Assembly (NCBI GenBank): GCA_964459805.1
Contig: CAYWOD010000008.1
Coordinates: 1 to 35,946 of the forward strand
DNA: 35,946 bases
Source: DAOVRL01 sp964459805
GTDB taxonomy: Bacteria > Planctomycetota > Phycisphaerae > Sedimentisphaerales > Anaerobacaceae
Direction of reading: 5' to 3'
In this document: one piece after another, positions 25,285 to 32,044 of the stretch
Numbering within the stretch: position 1 is the stretch's first letter
How the letters are laid out: each line of letters starts with the position of its first letter
Made by a program: the position numbers and the translations under genes
Notes under the pieces: generated by a model
Seen by the model: only the letters and a program-made list of their open reading frames with translations
The model's database searches: none
Told to the model about the DNA's origin: nothing

Positions 25285-26181
25285 TCAATTTGAAAAAAGC
25301 TCCGGCCGCAGACATCGGGCAACCGTTTCAACGCCTTCATATAATCGAGGCCCGAGCCGGGAGACCGTGTCGGGTGATATGACGTAAATCCTCTTGTTCG
25401 CCACGGCCGGCACATTCCTGAACCTGCTCCAGTACCGTAGGGCCGCTTTCTGCTGCTCAGGAACGTTGTTTTGCGCCATTGCCGGCTCGATGATGACATC
25501 CACAGCGGAGGCGATGACCTGCTCCGGGCCTATCGGCGGGTATTTGTGTACGGTCGGGCCGATTGCATTCTCGCCGCCGGCCAGCTCAATTAGCTCGTTT
25601 ACAAACGTATCTCTGCCCGCCACACGCAAAGGCTCCCTGCCGATTACCCAGAGGACCCGGATTTTCTCGCCCGTACCCACCAAGGCTGACAGCTTATCCA
25701 GCTTTACTCGAAGCTCAGAGGCTAATTCACCTGCCTGGCGGTGCCTGTCGGTCACAGTCCCGATTTCTTCGATTGTGCCAAAGAGTTCGCCGACCTTTTC
25801 GATGTTGACCGTCAAACAGTTATAACCGATCCGCTCAAGCCGCTGAGCGATGTTTCTCTGCTGATTAAATCCGAGCGTAATTACCAAATCGGGCTTGGCG
25901 GCAATTACGGCTTCTATGTTCGGCTGCCAAAAGGTCCCCATCTTCGGTTTTTTCGCTGCTGCCGCCGGGTAGTCGCTATGAAGCGTAACGCCAACAGTTT
26001 CTTCATCCAGACCGAGTGCAAAGAGTATTTCTGTAAGATTCGGAGCCAGCGATACAATTCGGTTAATCTGTTCCGGCAGGGCCCTGTCACTTGCGTTTTG
26101 AATGTCCGCTGAGCCAAGTAAGGCAAATCCCGCAGCCATCCAGCACAACGTTATCAATGATAGCACCAGCCACCTGTTCAT
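25285..26181 (-). CDS. Periplasmic substrate-binding protein, BtuF-like
   Basis: 298 residues from ATG 26181. A signal peptide covers about 1-25 (LVLSLITLCWMAAGFALLG). The first lobe begins RIVSLAPNLTEILFALGL, then VGVTLHSDYPAAAAKKPKMG and NIEAVIAAKPDLVIT, which is the BtuF pattern for vitamin B12 binding. The second lobe includes LWVIGREPLRVAGRDTFVNEL and SAVDVIIEPA. Cobalamin or a related corrinoid is the likely ligand, with ferric siderophore as an alternative. Its ATG overlaps the last base of the mutL stop (TAATG), with AGAGGA just upstream, so translation is probably coupled to mutL. No cobalamin riboswitch is visible, which fits its position inside another gene's operon. Confidence 0.85.
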   Translation of the reverse strand: MNRWLVLSLITLCWMAAGFALLGSADIQNASDRALPEQINRIVSLAPNLTEILFALGLDEETVGVTLHSDYPAAAAKKPKMGTFWQPNIEAVIAAKPDLVITLGFNQQRNIAQRLERIGYNCLTVNIEKVGELFGTIEEIGTVTDRHRQAGELASELRVKLDKLSALVGTGEKIRVLWVIGREPLRVAGRDTFVNELIELAGGENAIGPTVHKYPPIGPEQVIASAVDVIIEPAMAQNNVPEQQKAALRYWSRFRNVPAVANKRIYVISPDTVSRLGPRLYEGVETVARCLRPELFSN

Positions 26182-28052
26182 TAGGTCCTCTTGAACTGCT
26201 TTTCCAGGTCGCTCATCGAAAACTTTATCGTTGTGGGCCTGCCATGCGGACAACGGCTTGCCGATTCGGTCGTTTCTCTGCTTGCAAGCAGTTGCTCTAT
26301 TTCGCTGTCGGTTAGCCTTTGACCGGCCTTTATTGCCGCCTTGCACGCAGCCATATTGAGCACCTCGTCCAGCAGCCTTTGAGGATCGGGCCCGGTGTCT
26401 TGTTTCTCCAGCAGGTCGATCAGATCCCGGACGAATTCGAGCGGCTCGGCCTTGGCCAGCAAAACCGGAAAGGCCTGGACAGCCATAGTCCTGGGACCGA
26501 AGGGCACGAGTTCGATCCCCAGTTTTTCAATCATCTCGGCGTTTTCCTTAATCACCCCGGCCTGGGCCTCGGTCAGCTCGAAGCTCTCGGGTATGAGCAG
26601 TTTCTGTGATTCGAGTTTTCCGTTTTGTATTCGCTTGCGCAGGTCTTCATATATTACGCGTTCGTGCAGTGCGTGCTGATCGACAATCACGAATCCGTCG
26701 TCGGTCTGTGCAACGATGAAGCTCTCGTGTATCTGGAGGAATCTTCTTTTTCCCAAACCGATTGTCGGGGCCGGCTGCTCGGCGGGGCTTTGCGTCATCG
26801 TTCCGGCAGTGCCGCCGCCACCGGCGAAATGCCCCCTGCCGCCGAAGCCGAATCGCCGCTGTGTCGGACCGGGTCTGTGTTGCTTGAAGAAATCAGCCAT
26901 TGCATCGGTAATTTCCCGGCCTCTATGGCCCGCCGGGGGCGAACCTCCTGCCGCGAGTGAGCTTATCGCTACCGGCAATTTTGCCTGTATCTCGAGGTCC
27001 GTGCCCAAAAGCTTCTCTCGAAGGGCACCCAAAATCTGCGAATGCACTAAGTTGGCGTTGTAGAAGCGGACCTCGATCTTCGTCGGATGGACGTTCACAT
27101 CGTAGTCCTCGAAGCCCATAGTGATAAACAAAAAGACAACGCCGAATCTGTTCGGCTCCAGAAGCCCGCGATACGCCTCTTTAATTGCGTGCGAGATGAA
27201 TTTGTCGCGGATGAAGCGTCCGTTGAGAAACACGTATTGGAATTTGTTGCTTGTCCTTGAAATAGCGGGTTTGCCCAATAGAGCGTATATGTGCATGCCT
27301 TTTTCGCTGCTCTGGATTTGAATGAAATCGTCCGCAGTCCCGCCCGAGAGCGTCGGAAACAAGGCACTTATGCGCTCATCGAGGCCCTGGCCGCCCGACA
27401 GCCGGTAAAGCTCTTTGCCGTTGTGTATCAACGTCAACTCCAGACCGGTGTCCGTTGAGCCCGCATTTTCCTGTTCGTTTTGCGGGACGGGCTCCCTTGG
27501 CGAGCAGGCACTAAGCGCAATGCGTGTAAATTGCTCGGTGATGTGCCCCATCTCGGTGTTTGCGGTTCGCAGGAACTTGCGCCTGGCGGGTAGCTTATAG
27601 AAAATGTCTCTGACCTGGATCGTAGTCCCGTAATCACCACTGCACGGGCTGACGCCGGCCTTGTCGCCGCAATCGATCTCTATGCAATTGGCCCCTGGCG
27701 AATCCTCCGTCTTGCTGACGGCCCGGACCTGCGCGACCGAGGCGATACTTGCCAGTGCTTCACCTCTAAAACCCAACGTTGATATGCCGTGCAGGTCTGA
27801 GCTGGTCCTGATCTTACTGGTGGTGTGCGGCTCGAACGCCTTGGCCAGGTCTTCTGCGTCCATCCCGCCGCCGTTGTCCGTAACCGATATTAGTCTTCGA
27901 CCCCCGTCTTCAACGGCGACAGTTATTCTTGTGGCTCCGCCATCGATACTGTTCTCGGTCAGCTCCTTGACCACGCTGGCCGGACGCTCAATCACCTCCC
28001 CGGCGGCAATCATATTTACCATATTCGCGTCAAGGACCGCTATTCGACCCAT
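26181..28052 (-). CDS. mutL: DNA mismatch repair protein MutL
   Basis: 623 residues. The GHKL ATPase motifs are KELTENSIDGGAT (E33 and N34), VTDNGGGM (59-64), HTTSKI and LGFRGEALASI (93-103). The C-terminal domain carries the endonuclease motif DQHALHERVIYE (458-469), matching DQHA(x)2E(x)4E, plus ACKAAIKAG and CPHGRP. It is therefore a nicking, MutLalpha-type protein rather than the MutH-dependent E. coli kind. The linker (about 350-420) is rich in P and G. It is followed with a 1-base overlap by the BtuF-like gene, an unusual combination. Confidence 0.96.
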   Translation of the reverse strand: MGRIAVLDANMVNMIAAGEVIERPASVVKELTENSIDGGATRITVAVEDGGRRLISVTDNGGGMDAEDLAKAFEPHTTSKIRTSSDLHGISTLGFRGEALASIASVAQVRAVSKTEDSPGANCIEIDCGDKAGVSPCSGDYGTTIQVRDIFYKLPARRKFLRTANTEMGHITEQFTRIALSACSPREPVPQNEQENAGSTDTGLELTLIHNGKELYRLSGGQGLDERISALFPTLSGGTADDFIQIQSSEKGMHIYALLGKPAISRTSNKFQYVFLNGRFIRDKFISHAIKEAYRGLLEPNRFGVVFLFITMGFEDYDVNVHPTKIEVRFYNANLVHSQILGALREKLLGTDLEIQAKLPVAISSLAAGGSPPAGHRGREITDAMADFFKQHRPGPTQRRFGFGGRGHFAGGGGTAGTMTQSPAEQPAPTIGLGKRRFLQIHESFIVAQTDDGFVIVDQHALHERVIYEDLRKRIQNGKLESQKLLIPESFELTEAQAGVIKENAEMIEKLGIELVPFGPRTMAVQAFPVLLAKAEPLEFVRDLIDLLEKQDTGPDPQRLLDEVLNMAACKAAIKAGQRLTDSEIEQLLASRETTESASRCPHGRPTTIKFSMSDLEKQFKRT

Positions 28053-28186
28053 TATCTTCTCCGATGGTATTCAAGAACAGCGTTCAGGATTCAGCCCTGG
28101 TTTTCACCTGGAATCCGTTATCGTGGTCATCGCGCAGCGAGGCCGCGCTTTCGAATCGCAATAATACCGGAACGAGCAGATAGAAG

Positions 28187-28208
28187 CCAGCCCTTTTTAC
28201 GGGGCTGG
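28187..28208. repeat. Short inverted repeat upstream of mutL
   Basis: CCAGCCC (28187-28193) and GGGCTGG (28202-28208) with an 8-base loop. It lies in the 232-bp divergent gap between mutL and the methyltransferase remnant. It has no T-tract; possible operator or boundary element of the island, weakly supported. Confidence 0.35.
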
Positions 28209-28249
28209 GATGGCGGACCCCAAGGAATTAGTATCTTAAAAAAACGCTG

Positions 28250-28278
28250 TTGACTCAGATGGTTTGTTGAGGTACTCT
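28250..28278 (+). promoter_or_regulatory. sigma70-like promoter of the restriction-modification-like island
   Basis: TTGACT (28250-28255), a 17-bp spacer and TACTCT (28273-28278). The expected start, seven bases after the -10, is the A of ATG 28285, so the message may be leaderless. Confidence 0.6.
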
Positions 28279-28284
28279 GCGGCT

Positions 28285-28530
28285 ATGTTTGAGGAAGATT
28301 CGATATCGGGCACTTTTGCGACATCCAAGCACATCGTAGTTTACCCAGGCGATTGTCTGGGCCTGCTTAAGAGGATTCCAGATGAGTCAATGCAATTGAT
28401 AGTTACTTCGCCACCCTATAATATCGGTAAGGAGTATGAGAAGAGGCTCAAATTGCGCACCTATCTGGAGCAACAGGCGGCCGTGATAAAAAAGTGCGTA
28501 CGCACATTGTTCAGAGTTGAACTGAATTGA
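28285..28530 (+). pseudogene. Truncated DNA methyltransferase (N4/N6 amino type)
   Basis: 81 residues. The sequence VVYPGDCLGLLKRIPDESMQLIVTSPPYNIGKEYE is the start of a beta-class amino methyltransferase, with catalytic motif IV TSPPYN. After VIKKCVRTL the homology stops and seven unrelated residues lead to a stop codon. The remaining ~200 residues, including the SAM-binding FxGxG motif, are absent, because the next gene begins at 28545. A perfect 12-bp palindrome, GTGCGTACGCAC (28494-28505), lies just before the break. An internal deletion is the simplest explanation. The fragment cannot methylate DNA on its own. Base composition looks more AT-rich than in mutL and gpmI on either side, which fits horizontal acquisition. 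Confidence 0.75.
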
Positions 28531-28544
28531 GGAGATATAGCGGA

Positions 28545-29468
28545 ATGGGCAAGAGTACCAAAGCGGTTTTTCTTGAAGAGCTAAAGAACCGATATGGTAA
28601 TATACATAAATTGCCGTCAAGTTTGTCTCTGTATGATTTGGGAGAGGGTGCGGGTCGACTCTACATTAGGTACTCAAAGGTTCATTCTCGCGGACAAATG
28701 TTCTATGGTTTGAGGAAGAAGGACCTGCAACTCCTTGAGGGGCGTGCTGCAGTAATATGCTTTCTGTGGGAAGGTCAGACAGAGCCTCTCCTGGTTCCCT
28801 ACTCAGATTACGAGGAAGTTTTCCACTCAGTGTCACCCGCAGAGGATGGACAGTACAAGGTGCAAGTCTTTATACGGGACGAAGGGAGTGATCTTTACAT
28901 AGCGAAAGCTGGGAGGTTTAATGTCGAAGCTTGTTTTGGTTGGGAACAGCTTGACTCGCTGATCACTCAAACGCAATTGACCGATGTGCCTCAATTCTCA
29001 CATGTTCAGGTCCAGACTATGTTGGGCTCAATTGGAGCAGCAAAGGGCTATGACATCTGGATTCCGACGAAAGACCGGGGGAATTTGGATTGGACGATGA
29101 CAGATCACTTTGCGTGTAGTGGCATGGTCCCACAGAATCTTCGCGAAGTGGAAGCAATTCTATCGGAAATAGATGTTATATGGATGGAGCGAGGCGCCGG
29201 AAAGCTACGCGCCCTTTTTGAGGTGGAGCATTCTACGCCGATATACTCGGGGTTACTCCGTTTCAATGATGTCCACTTGGTAGCTCCGAGTGCGCAGGCG
29301 ACGTACAGCATTGTGTCAAACGATGAGAGACGAGGGCTGTTTGTCCGACAACTCAATCGACCAACATTCAAGGCGAGCAGGCTGGTTGAATGCTGTTCGT
29401 TTCTGGAGTACCCGAACGTATTCGCTTGGCACAGGCGATTGGGACTATTTGTACGGAGACAAGTATGA
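28545..29468 (+). CDS. Putative restriction endonuclease-like protein beside methyltransferase remnant
   Basis: 307 residues from ATG 28545, preceded by GAGGAG. There is no signal peptide or membrane segment. The N-terminal part (about 36-130) is beta-rich (RLYIRYSKVHSRGQMFYGLR, YKVQVFIRD). The C-terminal part contains EIDVIWM (D210) and LRALFEVEHSTPIYSGLLRF (E226, E228), which resembles the D-(x)n-ExE core of a PD-(D/E)XK nuclease, then IVSNDERRGLFVRQLNRPTF. Similar proteins often neighbour methyltransferases, but I cannot name a characterised member. A restriction enzyme role is inference. The frame appears intact although the adjacent methyltransferase is truncated. Its stop overlaps the next start (ATGA). 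Confidence 0.65.
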   Translation: MGKSTKAVFLEELKNRYGNIHKLPSSLSLYDLGEGAGRLYIRYSKVHSRGQMFYGLRKKDLQLLEGRAAVICFLWEGQTEPLLVPYSDYEEVFHSVSPAEDGQYKVQVFIRDEGSDLYIAKAGRFNVEACFGWEQLDSLITQTQLTDVPQFSHVQVQTMLGSIGAAKGYDIWIPTKDRGNLDWTMTDHFACSGMVPQNLREVEAILSEIDVIWMERGAGKLRALFEVEHSTPIYSGLLRFNDVHLVAPSAQATYSIVSNDERRGLFVRQLNRPTFKASRLVECCSFLEYPNVFAWHRRLGLFVRRQV

Positions 29469-29671
29469 AGGAACAAGCGGAACCGAAACTCTGGGTTGCT
29501 ATCAGAGTGTGGCGAGGATTCCCCGTGGAAGCGAAGGCTTTCCGCAGGAGGCCGTCCGCGGAGCGGCAAGAACTCGCGTGGCGTAAGAGTATGAACCCTG
29601 ATTATGATGAAACCGCAGTTCTGCCATTAGGAGGGCGGCAGCGCCGAGCACAATCAGGAAAAGGAGATTGA
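29465..29671 (+). CDS. Small protein coupled to the nuclease-like gene
   Basis: 68 residues. ATG 29465 overlaps the upstream stop as ATGA, the usual mark of coupled translation. The sequence LWVAIRVWRGFPVEAKAFRR, then NPDYDETAVLPL, is basic and looks like a compact folded protein. The last ~12 residues (RQRRAQSGKGD) look out of character and may be read in the wrong frame after a one-base change near 29630-29638. I do not recognise the family. It may be an accessory part of the same island. Confidence 0.45.
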   Translation: MKEQAEPKLWVAIRVWRGFPVEAKAFRRRPSAERQELAWRKSMNPDYDETAVLPLGGRQRRAQSGKGD

Positions 29672-29855
29672 AGCTGCGGGTGAGAAGGCCATATACAGTT
29701 ATAACCAAACTGATTTCGTCAAGAACCGCGTTGCTATTGTGCAGAGCCAAATGAGTTCAGGGGTGCCTTACTACGAAGGCGAATTCTACAATGTTGTCCG
29801 TCAAGGACGGGGAGTACCCGCTGTGCCATTAGTTATCATTGGGGTAGAGCCATAG
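29631..29855 (+). pseudogene. Frame-shifted continuation or gene remnant
   Basis: An open stretch of 74 codons, +1 to the preceding small gene, with no good start codon. Its translation is protein-like, for example SYNQTDFVKNRVAIVQSQ and FYNVVRQGRGVPAVPL, and it ends in TAG at 29853. Removing one G in the G-rich stretch 29630-29638 would join it to the small gene into one protein of about 130 residues. It could also be the tail of a gene lost by deletion. Confidence 0.4.
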
Positions 29856-29876
29856 GTCGGATACACTCCAATATGG

Positions 29877-29906
29877 AGCGAGGAATGTACGGGGGGCAGC
29901 CTCGCT
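29877..29906 (+). terminator. Possible stem-loop ending the island transcript
   Basis: AGCGAGG (29877-29883) can pair with CCTCGCT (29900-29906) over a 16-base loop, followed only by TT. It is weak as a terminator. The rest of 29856-29971 holds a short DegT-like peptide on the minus strand (29911-29982) and nothing else recognised. Confidence 0.25.
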
Positions 29907-29971
29907 TTGGTTACGCCAGTTTGTCTCTGTTCTCGTAGATATTCAGTATCGCGTTGGCGATGTCGTCTATG

Positions 29972-31546
29972 TCAGCTTTCAAGCAGGCTTTGGCCGGTCA
30001 TCTCCTTGGGTTGCGGCAGACCCATCATTGCCAAAAGCGTTGGGCCGATGTCCGCCAGCCTGCCGTCTTGACGCAGCTTGCGGTCCTTGAATCGTTCGTC
30101 AAAGACAATTAGCGGCACATCGCCGACGGTGTGCGCGGTGTGTGGATTGTCGGGGCTGCCGTCTATCATTTTCTCGAAATTGCCGTGGTCGGCGGTGATT
30201 ATCGCCGCTCCGCCCACAGCCTTGACCTTGTCCAGGATTTTGCCGACGCATTCGTCAACGGTCTCGGCGGCGCTTATGGCCGCATCCAATATGCCGGTAT
30301 GCCCGACCATATCCGGGTTGGCGAAATTGACCACGACTACGTCGTATTTGTCCGAATCAAGTCTTTCCAGAACGACATCGGCGACCTCGTATGCGCTCAT
30401 CTCCGGCTTTAAGTCGTATGTTCTAACTCGTGGCGAGGGCACAATCTGCCTGTCTTCCCCGGGAAACGGCTTTTCCGTGTAATCGTTGAAGAAAAAGGTG
30501 ACGTGTGCGTATTTCTCCGTCTCGGCGCAGCGGAACTGTTTCAGGCCGAGAGAACCCCAGTATGCCCCCAAGATGTTTTTCATTTTCGCAGGCTTAGGAA
30601 ACGCCACCGGCGCCGGTATGGTTGCGTCGTACTCTGTCATACACACGAAGTATGTATCGGGTCTCTTAGTGCGTGCGAACTCTTTGAAGTCCGGCTGAAC
30701 AAATGCCCGCGCAATTTCACGCGGCCTGTCCCCGCGGAAGTTGAAGAACACCACCCCGTCGCCGTTATTGATAGTTGCTATCGGCTCATTGTCTTCGTTG
30801 ACAATACATGTCGGCTCAATAAACTCATCGGTCACTTCTTCTTTGTAACTCTGGGCGACCGCCTCGGCCGCGCTGGACGCCCGCAGGGCTTTACCTATGG
30901 CCATACATTCGTAGGCCCTCTGCACACGATCCCACCGGCTGTCACGGTCCATCGCGTAGAATCTGCCCATAACGTCGGCGATTGTGCCCACTCCGATTTC
31001 TTGGGCCTTTTTCTCGATCTCGGCTATGTATCCTGCTCCGCTGTCCGGCGGCGAATCGCGACCGTCGGTAAATGCGTGGATGAAGACCTCTTTTACGTCG
31101 TTTCGTTTTGCCAGCTCAAGCAGGCCGTACAGGTGGTTCAGCAGCGAGTGCACGCCGATGTCACTGCACAGCCCCATAACGTGCATCCTGCTGTTGTTTT
31201 TCTTCACGAACTCGATCAGGTTCAGGAATTCCTGGTTTTCAAAGAATGACCCATCACGGATAGCCCTGCTGAGCCTCACGGATTCCTGTGGTACGATTCG
31301 CCCGGCGCCGATGTTCTGATGCCCGACTTCGCTGTTGCCCATCGTCCCTTCGGGCAGGCCGACGTCCTCGCCGCTGGTATGGATGAGGCAGTTGGGGTAT
31401 TCGGCCATCAACATATCGTCCACCGGGGTCTCGGCACATTTGACGGCATTGTATTCGTCTTCGGCGGGGTCGGGGTTGTGACCCCAGCCGTCACGGATGA
31501 ACAGCACGAAGGGTCTGGTTTCCAGAGTTACGTTTTGTTTCGCCAT
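29972..31546 (-). CDS. gpmI: 2,3-bisphosphoglycerate-independent phosphoglycerate mutase
   Basis: 524 residues from ATG 31546 (AAGG about 10 bases upstream); an in-frame start 42 bp further up adds a non-conserved tail. Metal and catalytic residues: D19 in FIRDGWG, the nucleophile S72 in TMGNSEVGHQNIGAGR, and the C-terminal metal site VNFANPDMVGHTG and ITADHGNFEKM. The enzyme interconverts 3- and 2-phosphoglycerate in glycolysis and gluconeogenesis and needs Mn2+. It ends PKEMTGQSLLES, the usual GpmI terminus. A good promoter lies upstream, just beside the MITE-like element. Confidence 0.95.
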   Translation of the reverse strand: MAKQNVTLETRPFVLFIRDGWGHNPDPAEDEYNAVKCAETPVDDMLMAEYPNCLIHTSGEDVGLPEGTMGNSEVGHQNIGAGRIVPQESVRLSRAIRDGSFFENQEFLNLIEFVKKNNSRMHVMGLCSDIGVHSLLNHLYGLLELAKRNDVKEVFIHAFTDGRDSPPDSGAGYIAEIEKKAQEIGVGTIADVMGRFYAMDRDSRWDRVQRAYECMAIGKALRASSAAEAVAQSYKEEVTDEFIEPTCIVNEDNEPIATINNGDGVVFFNFRGDRPREIARAFVQPDFKEFARTKRPDTYFVCMTEYDATIPAPVAFPKPAKMKNILGAYWGSLGLKQFRCAETEKYAHVTFFFNDYTEKPFPGEDRQIVPSPRVRTYDLKPEMSAYEVADVVLERLDSDKYDVVVVNFANPDMVGHTGILDAAISAAETVDECVGKILDKVKAVGGAAIITADHGNFEKMIDGSPDNPHTAHTVGDVPLIVFDERFKDRKLRQDGRLADIGPTLLAMMGLPQPKEMTGQSLLES

Positions 31547-31629
31547 AAAAGAATGACCTTTCAGACAATAGCAACAAAGACGAGGCATTGCCCCGTCTAT
31601 ATCATTTAGCCCAACCTGATTATCCGCGT

Positions 31630-31658
31630 ATGATATACACCGCCCGAGGATATGTCAA
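31630..31658 (-). promoter_or_regulatory. sigma70-like promoter for gpmI
   Basis: On the minus strand, a perfect TTGACA (31658-31653), a 17-bp spacer and TATCAT (31635-31630). Transcription should begin near 31623, about 77 bp before the gpmI ATG. Confidence 0.7.
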
Positions 31659-31683
31659 ACATTCCGAGAAAGCCCCAAGGACA

Positions 31684-31919
31684 AAATTCCTGGGTGTGGC
31701 TAATTTTTCTGGCACTACATAGCCATATTCTTGACAAGAAGTTACTTGCTCTTGTCATTGCGAGCGAAGCGAAGCAATCTCTGTCATTCGCAAACGGGAG
31801 ATTGCCACGGCCACATTCTGCGGCCTCGCAATGACAATAGTGGCCTTGTTACGCTCGTGAATGGGATTTTGACAAGGCTGAAATCCTTTGCCAGAAAATC
31901 CGGCCACACCCAAATTCCT
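31684..31919. mobile_element. MITE-like element with 8-bp target duplication
   Basis: A 220-bp segment (31692-31911) begins GGGTGTGGC and ends GCCACACCC. The 23-bp terminal inverted repeats (31692-31714 and 31889-31911) match at 19 of 23 positions, with the outer nine perfect. The direct repeat AAATTCCT flanks it exactly (31684-31691 and 31912-31919), which is the footprint of transposition. It carries no gene. Inside is a second nested palindrome, GTCATTGCGAG (31754-31764) with CTCGCAATGAC (31825-31835) and GCAATCTC (31774-31781) with GAGATTGC (31798-31805), a repeat type common in many bacterial genomes. It sits between the divergent gpmI and TPR-lipoprotein promoters. Transposase family not assigned. 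Confidence 0.75.
31754..31835. repeat. Nested palindromic repeat inside the MITE
   Basis: Outer arms of 11 bp (31754-31764 and 31825-31835) and inner arms of 8 bp (31774-31781 and 31798-31805) are perfect inverted repeats and can form a long hairpin. The core GCGAGCGAAGCGAAGCAATCTC-type sequence is familiar as a dispersed repeat in diverse genomes. Confidence 0.75.
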
Positions 31920-31937
31920 CTCTGCCTCTAAAAGTTT

Positions 31938-31965
31938 TTGACAACGGTACTTAGTGTGATACAAT
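31938..31965 (+). promoter_or_regulatory. Strong extended -10 promoter for the TPR lipoprotein gene
   Basis: A perfect TTGACA (31938-31943), a 16-bp spacer and TACAAT (31960-31965) with TG one base before it (31957-31958). The predicted start near 31972 leaves a ~73-base leader. It begins only 19 bp beyond the MITE's target repeat. Confidence 0.75.
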
Positions 31966-32044
31966 TGCTCGGCGATTGAAGGCTGCTCACGAATGTTCAA
32001 AGGCCGGCGTCGCAGTGTTGGCTTAAATCTGAAAGGCAGGGCGA

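Noticed and set aside
29502..29750. 82-codon minus-strand frame with a hydrophobic stretch
   Set aside because: The plus-strand small gene has an ATGA coupling to its upstream neighbour, and the minus frame has no promoter or ribosome site.
30503..31249. 248-codon open frame on the plus strand opposite gpmI
   Set aside because: Antisense shadow of a clear GpmI; unusual in His, Cys and Arg content and without a binding site or promoter.
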